Positions 19,668-27,491 of a stretch of DNA of 64,000 nt are shown piece after piece (the first letter of the stretch is position 1; each line of letters starts with the position of its first letter). A program made the position numbers and the translations under genes. The notes under the pieces were generated by a model. It worked only from the letters and a program-made list of their open reading frames with translations, made no database searches and had not been told where the DNA came from. Origin of the DNA: Arthrobacter sp. M4 (GTDB lineage Bacteria > Actinomycetota > Actinomycetes > Actinomycetales > Micrococcaceae). Location of the stretch: positions 62,001 through 126,000 of the forward strand of contig NZ_JAIWYX010000001.1 in NCBI RefSeq assembly GCF_020251205.1, given 5' to 3'.

Positions 19668-20312
19668 GTGATGGGTGGGACGTTCGATCCCATCCATCAC
19701 GGCCACTTGGTTGCAGCCAGCGAGGTTGCAGCCAAGTTCCACCTTGACGAGGTGGTCTTCGTGCCGACGGGACAGCCCTGGCAGAAGTCCAGCAAGAAGG
19801 TTAGCGAGCCCGAGCATCGTTACCTCATGACCGTCATTGCTACGGCGTCGAACCCCCGCTTCACCGTAAGCAGGGTGGATGTGGATCGGCCTGGTCCTAC
19901 CTACACAATCGACACCCTTCGGGACCTGAGGACACTTCGTCCTGACGCGGACCTGTTCTTTATTACCGGTGCCGATGCCTTGGCCCAAATCCTTTCCTGG
20001 AAAGACGTCGACGAACTATGGTCGTTGGCCCATTTTGTTGGCGTGACCCGGCCGGGGCACGTTTTGGACGACATGGGTCGTGATGACGTCAGCCTGCTGG
20101 AAGTTCCCGCGATGGCTATTTCCTCCACGGACTGCCGGACTAGGGTGGCAGCAGGAAACCCGGTCTGGTATCTGGTTCCCGATGGCGTAGTGCAGTACAT
20201 CGCAAAGTACGGCCTGTACGCTGCGGATCCGGCCAACCACAAGGACGAGGGTAAGGAAGGGACGCTGCTGCTGTCCCAGTCAGGACCAGACGACCGAGCA
20301 CGTACCGAATGA
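19668..20312 (+). CDS. nadD: Nicotinate-nucleotide adenylyltransferase
   Basis: It transfers AMP from ATP to nicotinate mononucleotide in NAD synthesis. The N-terminal [13 protein letters not shown] is the nucleotidyltransferase HxGH signature, and [13 protein letters not shown] the ISSTxIR-type motif. The start is doubtful. GTG 19668 and ATG 19671 leave almost nothing before the first strand and have no clear ribosome site; upstream codons stay open back through RRHRLGV to the previous stop without an ATG or GTG. A start at a rarer codon (for example CTG 19662 or ATT 19617) is possible. The C-terminal ~20 residues are an Asp/Glu/Lys-rich tail. Confidence 0.93.
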   Translation: MMGGTFDPIHHGHLVAASEVAAKFHLDEVVFVPTGQPWQKSSKKVSEPEHRYLMTVIATASNPRFTVSRVDVDRPGPTYTIDTLRDLRTLRPDADLFFITGADALAQILSWKDVDELWSLAHFVGVTRPGHVLDDMGRDDVSLLEVPAMAISSTDCRTRVAAGNPVWYLVPDGVVQYIAKYGLYAADPANHKDEGKEGTLLLSQSGPDDRARTE

Positions 20313-20319
20313 GTTCCGA

Positions 20320-21711
20320 ATGAGTCAGGATCAGCAACCTATCCGAAGCAGGCGCGAACTGCGTCGAGCCCGACAAGCGAGCCAGGCGGTTCAGCAGGCT
20401 GGCCAGCCTGAAGCGACCAAAGAGGGCAGCCCGACGGCGACAAGTCAGTCTGCGCCATCGGCCAACGCACCTGCGCCTTCGGCGCCCGTTGTTCCTCCGC
20501 GGGTTCCAGGGCCGCCGTCGCCCGCTGCTTCCCAGGACAAGTTCTCCGGTTCCCAGGGCAAGCCCGAAGGGTCACGGACCCCAGTGACACCGCCTTCGGG
20601 CGGACGGATAAGGCGTGCCGCTGAAGCGCCCGTGGATGCGGTTCCCGGGGCTGCCCAATCCGAACGAAGCTCGCAGGTCCGAGCGAGGGATCGCGCGGCG
20701 CTCCGCGCGATCAAGGAGCTGGAGCATAAGGAAGACCAGCTCTCTGGTAATGGTCCGCCCACCCGGCGCCAGATGCGACTGCAGCAGCTCCGGGAAGAAG
20801 TCGCTCCGTCTACTGCTCGAGTTCCAATCGTTGATGGGAAGTCGACACGAACTCCCGCGGCCCCAAAGCCCTCAGTGGCGCCTTCCGGGACTGATGCCGG
20901 AGCTGCGAATGATCGTCCGCATGCCGGTGGGGGGCAGGCGGGCGAAGCACCCGGTAGTTCGAAGCAGGCACCTCCAGGGATGTCCGTCGAGCAGGCGCTG
21001 GCAGCACGGGAGCTGATAGCGGCACAGGCGCAGAATCAGCTCAACAAGATGGAGCACATCGCCTCACAGGATCCGGAGGCGATCGATCCTAAGATCCTCG
21101 CCGAACAGATCGCCCTTGCCGAGCGTGCAGCCGTGCTCAACAAGCGTGCCCAGGCGAAGCAAAAGCTCGCGGACCAAAGTTCGCGCCCGGAGCCGGGCGG
21201 GTCCGCCCCGTCCACAGCCAGCAACCTCGCCATGGTGACTCCGCTGGAGTTTGTGAAGGTACCGGGCATCGATCGTCCCATCATGAAGCCGCCGTCCACG
21301 AGTTTCGTACCCCTGCAAACGAAGGCTGCGCCAAAGGTTTCAGCCGATGCAAGCGCCGCCGATGGCGCCTCAGTCAAGGCTGCTCGGTCAGGCCGTGCGG
21401 GCGTCCTTGCGCGTGCGGAAGCTGCGGCGAAGGCTGCGTCGCTGCCCAGGAAAAAGCGGCCGGTTGAACCTGAGCCAGTGCCCGTGCAGCAGCTTGTCGA
21501 CGCGCCTGAACCAGTGGATTCAGACGAGGATTTCTTTGAGGTGCCTCGGGTCTCGGCCAGCTCAGCCTACGGCTTGGAGCCGCTTGATGCGACCACAGCG
21601 GGCCTTGGCCGCGCCCAGCGGCAACGTCTGGTTCAAGCGGCCATTCTTGCCGCGGGGATCATCGCCCTCGTGGCCGGAATTGCCATGATCATCAGTGGAC
21701 TCAGCCGCTGA
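20320..21711 (+). CDS. Hypothetical protein, disordered with C-terminal membrane anchor
   Basis: The 463-residue protein has a long Pro/Ala/Ser/Gln-rich region (about residues 1-430) with a basic N-terminus RSRRELRRAR, a possible helical stretch at about 225-290, and one hydrophobic segment at the very C-terminus (AAILAAGIIALVAGIAMII). The C-tail anchor places the large disordered part in the cytoplasm (inference). No catalytic domain is recognised. It sits between nadD and rsfS, with short gaps, so is likely part of that transcription unit. Confidence 0.8.
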   Translation: MSQDQQPIRSRRELRRARQASQAVQQAGQPEATKEGSPTATSQSAPSANAPAPSAPVVPPRVPGPPSPAASQDKFSGSQGKPEGSRTPVTPPSGGRIRRAAEAPVDAVPGAAQSERSSQVRARDRAALRAIKELEHKEDQLSGNGPPTRRQMRLQQLREEVAPSTARVPIVDGKSTRTPAAPKPSVAPSGTDAGAANDRPHAGGGQAGEAPGSSKQAPPGMSVEQALAARELIAAQAQNQLNKMEHIASQDPEAIDPKILAEQIALAERAAVLNKRAQAKQKLADQSSRPEPGGSAPSTASNLAMVTPLEFVKVPGIDRPIMKPPSTSFVPLQTKAAPKVSADASAADGASVKAARSGRAGVLARAEAAAKAASLPRKKRPVEPEPVPVQQLVDAPEPVDSDEDFFEVPRVSASSAYGLEPLDATTAGLGRAQRQRLVQAAILAAGIIALVAGIAMIISGLSR

Positions 21712-21760
21712 AGTGGAAGAGTCCGCCGGGCAACAAACGCTCGGATAAACAAGGAGTCAA

Positions 21761-22162
21761 GTGACCGCAACAGAATCGTCCGTAACCATTGCCCGCCACG
21801 CCGCCCGGGCTGCGGCGGACAAGATCGCAGAGGACATCGTTGCCCTAGATGTCAGCGAGAGGTTGGCGCTGACCGATATCTTCCTCATCGCCTCCGCCCC
21901 TACCGAGCGGCAGGTCAATGCGATTGTTGATGGGATTGAGGAAGAACTGCTCAAGCGCGACCTCCGGCCAGTCCGTCGGGAGGGGCGTTCGGAAGGCCGT
22001 TGGGTACTTTTGGACTACGCCGATGTGGTAATCCACGTTCAGCACGCCGAAGACCGGGTATTCTACGCCTTGGAAAGGCTGTGGAAGGACTGCCCCGTGG
22101 TGGACCTCGAGCTGGGCGATGACCCGTCGTCGAAGGCTGTTTCCGGATCGGGCGGCGCCTAA
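21761..22162 (+). CDS. rsfS: Ribosomal silencing factor RsfS
   Basis: This 133-residue protein binds L14 and blocks subunit joining when nutrients are scarce. GTG 21761 is behind AAGGAG. Family marks are LDVSERLALTDIFLIASAP, RREGRSEGRWVLLDYADVVIHV and FYALERLWKDCP. The nadD-rsfS neighbourhood is typical. A tRNA-Ala gene with its own promoter follows. Confidence 0.96.
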   Translation: MTATESSVTIARHAARAAADKIAEDIVALDVSERLALTDIFLIASAPTERQVNAIVDGIEEELLKRDLRPVRREGRSEGRWVLLDYADVVIHVQHAEDRVFYALERLWKDCPVVDLELGDDPSSKAVSGSGGA

Positions 22163-22193
22163 CAAGCGCTGCTCACCAGCAAATATGCCCGAT

Positions 22194-22222
22194 TTGGAAT
22201 TCACTTGGCGCTGGTCTAAGAT
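22194..22222 (+). promoter_or_regulatory. Promoter of tRNA-Ala copy 1
   Basis: TTGGAA (22194-22199), a 17-base spacer, and TAAGAT (22217-22222) fit a housekeeping sigma promoter; the tRNA begins about 42 bases downstream. Confidence 0.65.
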
Positions 22223-22264
22223 ATTTGAGTTGCTTCGGAGAAATACGAAGAACAACCCAAATTT

Positions 22265-22337
22265 GGGGCTGTGGCGCAGCTGGTAGCGCACCTGCATGGC
22301 ATGCAGGGGGTCAGGGGTTCGAGTCCCCTCAGCTCCA
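22265..22337 (+). tRNA. tRNA-Ala(GGC), copy 1
   Basis: A 73-base cloverleaf: acceptor GGGGCTG/CAGCTCC, anticodon stem CCTGC/GCAGG around loop ATGGCAT (anticodon GGC), T-arm GGGGTTCGAGTCCCC. The CCA end is encoded at 22338-22340. An identical gene lies at 27319. Confidence 0.97.
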
Positions 22338-22342
22338 CCATG

Positions 22343-22378
22343 AGAGGCCTTGCTCGGAAGAGCAGGGCCTCTGTTTTT
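22343..22378 (+). terminator. Terminator after tRNA-Ala copy 1
   Basis: AGAGGCCTTGCTC, GGAA loop, GAGCAGGGCCTCT, then GTTTTTG: a 13-bp stem (one G-T pair) with a T-run. Confidence 0.93.
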
Positions 22379-22468
22379 GTCCGAAGGGAACCATCCACTG
22401 GGTGGTTCCCTTCTCTGTTTTGCCGGCAATTTCACGCGCCCTGACGAGGACTGCAGGTGGGGCTTCAG

Positions 22469-22625
22469 CACCTAGGCCTATCCGGGCCGCCACCTAGATT
22501 TGGCGGCCAACACCTAGTTTGTGTCCAACTATGTCGTCAAAAATGGCAGTTTTCCATCTAGACGCAAACCACCAGAGTCCCCATAAGGCCTGATTTGTAC
22601 CTAGTAGGCCACCTTAGGCATCTAG
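22469..22625. repeat. Phased array of YAYCTAG motifs upstream of the peptide operon
   Basis: CACCTAG occurs at 22469, 22491 and 22511, CATCTAG at 22555, TACCTAG at 22598 and CATCTAG at 22619. The spacings are 22, 20, 44, 43 and 21 bases, i.e. multiples of about two DNA turns, with two positions unoccupied. The array ends about 75 bases before the peptide gene start. Six CTAG tetramers in 157 bases is unusual in a GC-rich genome. An operator cluster for a regulator is the simplest reading (inference). Confidence 0.65.
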
Positions 22626-22700
22626 GTGGTGTTCACGTGGCATACCTTCGTGCCCACGGCGGTTCGCCGGGTTATCGAGCAACTCGCGGAAGGTAGGCAA

Positions 22701-23060
22701 GTGAACCGAGTAAGAAGAAGGGCGCCTGGCGCAGTGGAGGTTGGACATCCAAAGCCATCGCAGTATTCCAAGACGATTGCACGCGCACGAAGGGTGGCGG
22801 CCGCGTTCGGTGTGGCAAGTGGGATAGCTTTCGCTACCGCTGTGCCGTCCTCGGCCGCGATAGACGGAATGACCAACAACTGGTCGAACTGGTGGGACGC
22901 TAACGCCCAGGTCTGGGTCTACAACCCGAGCATGGGTTACCAATCGTTCGCCAGGATCGGCGACACCTGGGGCGTTGGGGCCAGAAGCAATAGCTATTCC
23001 GGCGCCAGGGCCCACGGCTTCAGCTGGACTCACAACGCCTACCAGAACCGAATCTGGTAG
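22701..23060 (+). CDS. Secreted Trp-rich small protein, bacteriocin-like
   Basis: The 119-residue precursor is read from GTG 22701, which has GGAAGG eight to twelve bases upstream; the frame is open back to 22626 but that part lacks a ribosome site. An Arg/Lys-rich N-region (RVRRR, KTIARARR) precedes a hydrophobic core and a likely signal peptidase I site after VPSSAA (residue ~53). The predicted mature part is 66 residues with seven Trp, four Tyr, two Phe and no Cys, ending in IW. Size, Sec signal, lack of Cys and aromatic content resemble lactococcin 972-type bacteriocins, but I cannot claim sequence homology. It is first in an operon with two lipoproteins and an ABC export complex. Confidence 0.75.
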   Translation: MNRVRRRAPGAVEVGHPKPSQYSKTIARARRVAAAFGVASGIAFATAVPSSAAIDGMTNNWSNWWDANAQVWVYNPSMGYQSFARIGDTWGVGARSNSYSGARAHGFSWTHNAYQNRIW

Positions 23061-23062
23061 CA

Positions 23063-23731
23063 GTGTCGAACGGATCGCCAATTCGCTTGGCCGCGGCCGG
23101 CACGTTAATTGCCGGATTGGTGACGGCGCTCCCGGCCTGCTCCTCGGGCGGGCCGGGAGAACCCTGGAAGGTTCAGGGACGCCACGTCGCCAACAATTTC
23201 ACCGAAATCGTTGAGGAATCATTATCAGCGCCGAATTTGGAGGAATTTGATCGGGGCGTGCTGGAGCGGGCCAAAGAAACCGGACGCCTGGAGCAGGCCG
23301 ATTACGATGAGGCCTACCGCCGCTTCGCGGACTGCATGGAGTTCTCGGGCGAACCTGTGAAGCTCAAGAAATTGAGTAATGGACTATACCGGATGGATAC
23401 AACACCCCTGTCGCCGGGCGAGACGTTGGAATCCGCAGTGGCCGTGGTGGATAAGTGCTCGAACGGCACCATTAACCATATTGCCAGCCTTTTTGGGACT
23501 CAGCAGGGAAACCCGGAACTTCTGTTAAACCCCTACGAAATAGCTTATAAGTGCTTGGAATCCAAGGACTTAGTAGGTTCGAGTCTTACATTCGAGAAGT
23601 TTGCCGAGGTATTCAATTCACCTGATAGCAAAGGAGCATGGAGCGAATCGTTGGGTTTTGATGTGTTCGATGATGAAGCACAAGCGTGCTTCATTGGGGC
23701 CAATATCACTTTAGTTGGAAGCGGCTCATGA
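23063..23731 (+). CDS. Lipoprotein A of the peptide operon
   Basis: The 222-residue protein starts at GTG 23063, two bases after the peptide gene stop. The signal peptide ends in lipobox LPAC (Cys ~27), followed by SSGGPGEPW. The mature part has shared blocks ADYDEAYRRFADCM, SGEPVKLKKLSNGLY, TPLSPGETLES, GTQQGNPELLLNPYE and AYKCLES. These blocks recur in the next gene (about half of residues the same by eye), so the two are paralogues. There are several conserved cysteines after the lipobox. No known domain is recognised. Outside anchoring next to a secreted peptide suggests immunity, chaperone or receptor (inference). Base composition is less GC-rich than in flanking core genes. Confidence 0.82.
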   Translation: MSNGSPIRLAAAGTLIAGLVTALPACSSGGPGEPWKVQGRHVANNFTEIVEESLSAPNLEEFDRGVLERAKETGRLEQADYDEAYRRFADCMEFSGEPVKLKKLSNGLYRMDTTPLSPGETLESAVAVVDKCSNGTINHIASLFGTQQGNPELLLNPYEIAYKCLESKDLVGSSLTFEKFAEVFNSPDSKGAWSESLGFDVFDDEAQACFIGANITLVGSGS

Positions 23732-24399
23732 GACATGAACCGTCCGGTCTGGTGGGTCTGAAGACGATAGTGTCCGCCGCGATGCTTCTTTTGCTTACTG
23801 CATGCTCGTCGAGTGGTCCTGCCGAAAACCCGTGGGAGATTGAAGGCCAAGTGAGGGCGAGCAATTTCCTTGTCCTCATAGACGAAGCGTTTTCGCATCC
23901 GCTCCTTTCTGAATTTGATGTAGAAGTATTGAAAAGAGCCAAGGCCACCGGAAGGATTGCTCAGGCTGACTACGACGAGGCGTTTAGCCGGTACGAGCAC
24001 TGCATGGCGGCATCCGGTGAACCCGTCAAGCTCAAGAAATTCAGCAATGGTTTGTATGACGTCAAGCCCACGCCTCTGTCTCCCGGTGAATCAATAGAGT
24101 CGGTGATGCAAATTGTCACTAATTGCACTAAGGGAACTATCGCGGTTCTCCAGGGACTCTACGCCACCCAGCAGGGAAATCCCTTGCTTCTTCAGAATCC
24201 ATATGAAGTGGCATACAAGTGCCTTGAGTCCCAAGGTCTGGTTGACTCATCATTTTCTTTCAAGAAGTTCGCGGAAACCCTGAACACTCCACCTTCAACC
24301 CCCGGACCCCGGAATCTCAGCCTTCCCTTTGACCTCTATTCGGAAGAAGCCCAAGGTTGCTTTGTGGGCGCTGGCATGCATTTCTCAAAAGGAGACTAG
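23728..24399 (+). CDS. Lipoprotein B of the peptide operon, paralogue of A
   Basis: The 223-residue protein starts at ATG 23728 inside the stop of the previous gene (ATGA overlap); the frame extends upstream but the overlap start fits the operon. Lipobox LTAC is followed by SSSGPAENPW. It carries the same block series as its neighbour: QADYDEAFSRYEHCM, SGEPVKLKKFSNGLY, TPLSPGESIES, ATQQGNPLLLQNPYE and AYKCLES. A tandem duplication is the likely origin. Codon use includes more AT-ending codons than core genes, in keeping with transfer. Function unknown. Confidence 0.82.
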   Translation: MRHEPSGLVGLKTIVSAAMLLLLTACSSSGPAENPWEIEGQVRASNFLVLIDEAFSHPLLSEFDVEVLKRAKATGRIAQADYDEAFSRYEHCMAASGEPVKLKKFSNGLYDVKPTPLSPGESIESVMQIVTNCTKGTIAVLQGLYATQQGNPLLLQNPYEVAYKCLESQGLVDSSFSFKKFAETLNTPPSTPGPRNLSLPFDLYSEEAQGCFVGAGMHFSKGD

Positions 24400-24401
24400 A
24401 A

Positions 24402-25439
24402 ATGGCAAAGTCATCATGGATTTCGCATGCCACGGTGGGACTGTCATGTGCGGCGGCAGCTGCGCTAGGCCTGGCCGGAGTGACGGGGATGCAGCCGCCA
24501 TCCACGCTCAAGGAACCGGGCGAAGCTAGGACTGCAGCAATCACCGTGACGCAGTTCAAGGATGAAAGGACCGTTGCCGCCGAAGTCGACGCTCTGCAGC
24601 CTGTTGCTGCATCCTTGGGGCTCTCCGGCGTCGTGACCTCTTCTTCCTGCGTTCCCGGAGGAGAACTTGCCTCGGGGAAAGTAGCGGCTTCGATCAATGG
24701 GCGGCCCGTCCTTGGCCTTCACACCGCCGTACCGCTGTATCGAGACATTGGCCCCGGCGCTCAAGGCCCCGACGTTGACGGCTTGCGAGTCCAGCTGAAT
24801 GCCATGGGCCATGCGCTGTCGAAAACCGGGCTGTATGCGGCAGATCTGCGGGCAGCCATAACGAAACTGCAGACAGACAATGGACTCCAGAAGCAGGACG
24901 GCACGCTCCACGTCGAAGATACTTTGTGGCTTCCGGGAGGCAATGTGAGGGTTCGGTCCTGCGACGCACTCCTCGGCTCAAATTACGCCGCTGGCCAGCC
25001 ATTCCTCACTACGGCCGGCACACTCCAAAGCATCCGTGTGGTTTTCCCCTCGGGTCAGCCGCCAGCGCAGGGTGATCGACGGGTCCAATTTGGCGAGGCT
25101 TCCGCACCAATGGCCAACGATGGGCTGGTCACGGAGCGGGCATTCCTGGATGTTGTCTCGAGGAGCGCCGAGTTTGCTGCTACACAGTCGAGCAACAGCC
25201 CAAAGCCCTTGAGTGTGAAGACGTCGCTGTCGGCATCGATCGAGGTTGCCAAGCTGCCAGTCTCCGGGGTGTTCGCAGTCAACGGTGATTCAGGATGCGT
25301 AAAGTCCGTCCACCATAAGGAATATCGAGTGAGAATTGTAGGCTCCAGCCTGGGTTCCGTGCTCGCCACCTTCCCCTCCGACGTTCCCAAGGATATCCTC
25401 CTGGGCGAATCCATCGGAGCGTCAGAATGCAACGAGTAA
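24402..25439 (+). CDS. Exported peptidoglycan-binding-domain protein (adaptor-like)
   Basis: The 345-residue protein starts at ATG 24402, behind AAAGGAGA. An N-terminal hydrophobic segment (about residues 8-27) acts as signal or anchor. A PGBD-1-like repeat lies at about 115-180 (GPDVDGLRVQLNAMG ... AITKLQTDNGLQ), flanked by beta-rich regions as in the periplasmic-adaptor-like proteins that precede ABC exporters in actinobacteria. The stop overlaps the ABC ATPase start by 13 bases. The likely role is the extracytoplasmic partner of the ABC complex, tethered to the wall (inference). Cysteines at about residues 84 and 195 could pair. Confidence 0.8.
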   Translation: MAKSSWISHATVGLSCAAAAALGLAGVTGMQPPSTLKEPGEARTAAITVTQFKDERTVAAEVDALQPVAASLGLSGVVTSSSCVPGGELASGKVAASINGRPVLGLHTAVPLYRDIGPGAQGPDVDGLRVQLNAMGHALSKTGLYAADLRAAITKLQTDNGLQKQDGTLHVEDTLWLPGGNVRVRSCDALLGSNYAAGQPFLTTAGTLQSIRVVFPSGQPPAQGDRRVQFGEASAPMANDGLVTERAFLDVVSRSAEFAATQSSNSPKPLSVKTSLSASIEVAKLPVSGVFAVNGDSGCVKSVHHKEYRVRIVGSSLGSVLATFPSDVPKDILLGESIGASECNE

Positions 25440-26128
25440 ACAACCACAACGCCCGAAAGGGTGACGCTCGTGCGCTTGATCCGAGACTCAGCCTCCGCGA
25501 TATCGGACATAGTTTCGTGCCAGGAACCTACCTGTTTCGGCACCTCACCGTGGATTTTGCCGCCGGTGAAGTTTGGGGCCTTAAAGGTCCGTCGGGTTCA
25601 GGAAAATCGACGTTGTTGTCGATTGTCGCAGGATGGGAGGCGCCCCGTGAGGGCAGCGTTGCGCGAATCGGTATCAATACAACGAGGTGGGTATTCCAGA
25701 ATCCACTAGGTGTGGCCCAACGCTCCGTAATGGACCACGTGGCTCTCCCGTTCCTAGCCGTGGGCCTCGGCCGTCAGGAAGCGGAGCACCGTGCAGCAGA
25801 CATACTGGGTGCCTTTGGACTCGAGGACAGCGCCGACAAGCGCTTTTCGCTCCTCTCCGGAGGCGAGGCACAACGCCTGATGCTCGCCCGCGCCGCCGCC
25901 GGCAAGCCGGACTTGATCCTCGTTGACGAGCCGACGGCCCAGCTGGATAGGGCGACGGCGGCAACTGTCAACGGGGTTCTGGGCGCCCTGGCCGCAAGCG
26001 GTGCGGTGGTCGTCGTCGCAAGCCACGACCTGGAGACTCTGGAGGCATGCAAGGCGGTCCTGGACCTGCAGGAGTTTGCGGGCACCAACAATGAGAGTCA
26101 CGTCATCAACCCGGTCGGACGCCTGTAA
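25427..26128 (+). CDS. ABC transporter ATP-binding protein (MacB/LolD type)
   Basis: At 233 residues the ATPase has Walker A GPSGSGKST (about 51-59), a Q-loop at WVFQNPLG, signature LLSGGEAQRLMLARA, Walker B LILVDEPTAQLD and the switch His in VASHD. The size and sequence style fit the MacB/LolD/FtsE class that works with FtsX-like permeases. It overlaps both neighbours by a few bases, so it is translationally coupled with the adaptor-like protein and the permease. A role in peptide export, peptide expulsion (immunity) or envelope stress is possible. Confidence 0.92.
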   Translation: MQRVNNHNARKGDARALDPRLSLRDIGHSFVPGTYLFRHLTVDFAAGEVWGLKGPSGSGKSTLLSIVAGWEAPREGSVARIGINTTRWVFQNPLGVAQRSVMDHVALPFLAVGLGRQEAEHRAADILGAFGLEDSADKRFSLLSGGEAQRLMLARAAAGKPDLILVDEPTAQLDRATAATVNGVLGALAASGAVVVVASHDLETLEACKAVLDLQEFAGTNNESHVINPVGRL

Positions 26129-27198
26129 TGCTGCGACGGGAAATCATGAGCGAAGCATGGCGAAATCTGTCCAGCGGAACCGCGAAGGCGGGATGGCTGA
26201 TGGTCGCTTTTGTTGTACTTGTCGGCGCGCTGACATCCAGCGAACTCGCCGTTGTTGCCGCCCTTGATGCGCGGGCACGCCAGTACCACGACGCGGGCGC
26301 ATCGATCCGCATTCTCAAAGCAGACGGGGGCGTTGACGCCCAGCGCTGCGATGTGCTGCCTTCTACCAACGGGATTGCATCGGCAGGGGCTTTACGTTCA
26401 ATGGCGCCGGTAGCGGTCTCCAGTCTCTCCGGTCTGACGACGCCGGCATTCGAGGCTTCCCGTGGTTTCCAAGCCCTCCTTGGCGTCGACGAGGAGGCCG
26501 ACCATGGTGCGCTGATCTCGGAGTCTCTGGCCAGGCGATGGGGAGTTCTGGCAGGGGACAGGATCGCTACGGATGGGGGCCAGATGCGCATTGCGGCGGT
26601 CTTCCGGTATCCGGAAAACGATGGCAGGGATTCGCGGCTTGCGAACGCTGTCCTCTTCCCGTCCCTCGGCCAAGCGGCTTTTGACGAATGCTGGGCGGAT
26701 GTCTGGCCGTCGACTGCTGCCTTCGACTCATTGATTCGGACGGCGATGGTGTCGCAGTCGAATGGCGGAAGTGTGGTCATCGCCTCTTTGAATCCGTCTT
26801 TGGGGCAGGTATTTACCGGACCGTCTGATTACAGCAATCGCGTGACCCGCTTTGCACCCTCGGCGGCCGCTGTCCTGGGGCTTGCCTTAGGGTTGATCGG
26901 CTCATTACGCCGCCGGCTGGAATACGCCTCGGCGTTGCACGCCGGTGTTCCGGGGCACCAACTCAACCTTATTTCACTTACGGAAACTGCTTGTTGGGCC
27001 ACACTAGCCGCGATAATCACCGCCGGGTTTGGTGCGGGTGCAGTGTTGTTGGCGATGCCATCAATTGCGGGGACCCTTTTGGGCAACGTAGCGCTCACCT
27101 GCGTCTCCGGGGCTGTTGGCGCGGTCAGTGGCGCATTGCTCGTTACAGCGCTCGTCAAGGAACGGAAGCTCTTTGTGTATTTCAAGCAGCGGACGTAA
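26128..27198 (+). CDS. ABC transporter permease, FtsX/MacB-like
   Basis: The 356-residue protein has one N-terminal membrane span (about residues 20-44), a ~200-residue extracytoplasmic MacB_PCD-like domain, and three C-terminal spans from about residue 245, ending VKERKLFVYFKQRT. This is the 1+3 topology of FtsX/MacB permeases. The ATG shares one base with the ATPase stop. It is the last gene of the six-gene unit; tRNA-Ala copy 2 begins 120 bases downstream. Confidence 0.88.
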   Translation: MLRREIMSEAWRNLSSGTAKAGWLMVAFVVLVGALTSSELAVVAALDARARQYHDAGASIRILKADGGVDAQRCDVLPSTNGIASAGALRSMAPVAVSSLSGLTTPAFEASRGFQALLGVDEEADHGALISESLARRWGVLAGDRIATDGGQMRIAAVFRYPENDGRDSRLANAVLFPSLGQAAFDECWADVWPSTAAFDSLIRTAMVSQSNGGSVVIASLNPSLGQVFTGPSDYSNRVTRFAPSAAAVLGLALGLIGSLRRRLEYASALHAGVPGHQLNLISLTETACWATLAAIITAGFGAGAVLLAMPSIAGTLLGNVALTCVSGAVGAVSGALLVTALVKERKLFVYFKQRT

Positions 27199-27239
27199 TG
27201 AGACGGGTCTGCAAAGGGCCCAAGCCCTGGAAGGCCGAT

Positions 27240-27269
27240 TTCACATCTCACATGGTTGTGGTTTACGAT
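27240..27269 (+). promoter_or_regulatory. Promoter of tRNA-Ala copy 2
   Basis: TTCACA (27240-27245), an 18-base spacer and TACGAT (27264-27269). The following leader (GGTTGCTCCGG) resembles that of copy 1 (AGTTGCTTCGG), so promoter and tRNA may have been duplicated together. Confidence 0.55.
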
Positions 27270-27318
27270 ATTCAGGTTGCTCCGGCGGGGAAGAAAGTTC
27301 CCGACGGAACAAAATTCC

Positions 27319-27391
27319 GGGGCTGTGGCGCAGCTGGTAGCGCACCTGCATGGCATGCAGGGGGTCAGGGGTTCGAGTCCCCTCAGCTCCA
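27319..27391 (+). tRNA. tRNA-Ala(GGC), copy 2
   Basis: Identical in all 73 bases to the gene at 22265, same GGC anticodon. The identity extends two more bases (CC), then copy 2 has G where copy 1 has A, so CCA is not encoded here. Confidence 0.97.
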
Positions 27392-27400
27392 CCGTAGAAA

Positions 27401-27438
27401 AGGAACCTCGCTCATATGAGCGGGGTTCTTTCGTTTTC
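27401..27438 (+). terminator. Terminator after tRNA-Ala copy 2
   Basis: AGGAACCTCGCTC / GAGCGGGGTTCTT with a CATATG-type loop and TCGTTTT after it; about 13 pairs including G-T pairs. Confidence 0.88.
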
Positions 27439-27491
27439 GGGCTGAATCGTCATGCCCCCAGACCGGAGGCAGAAAGGTTAGCGAAGGCATT

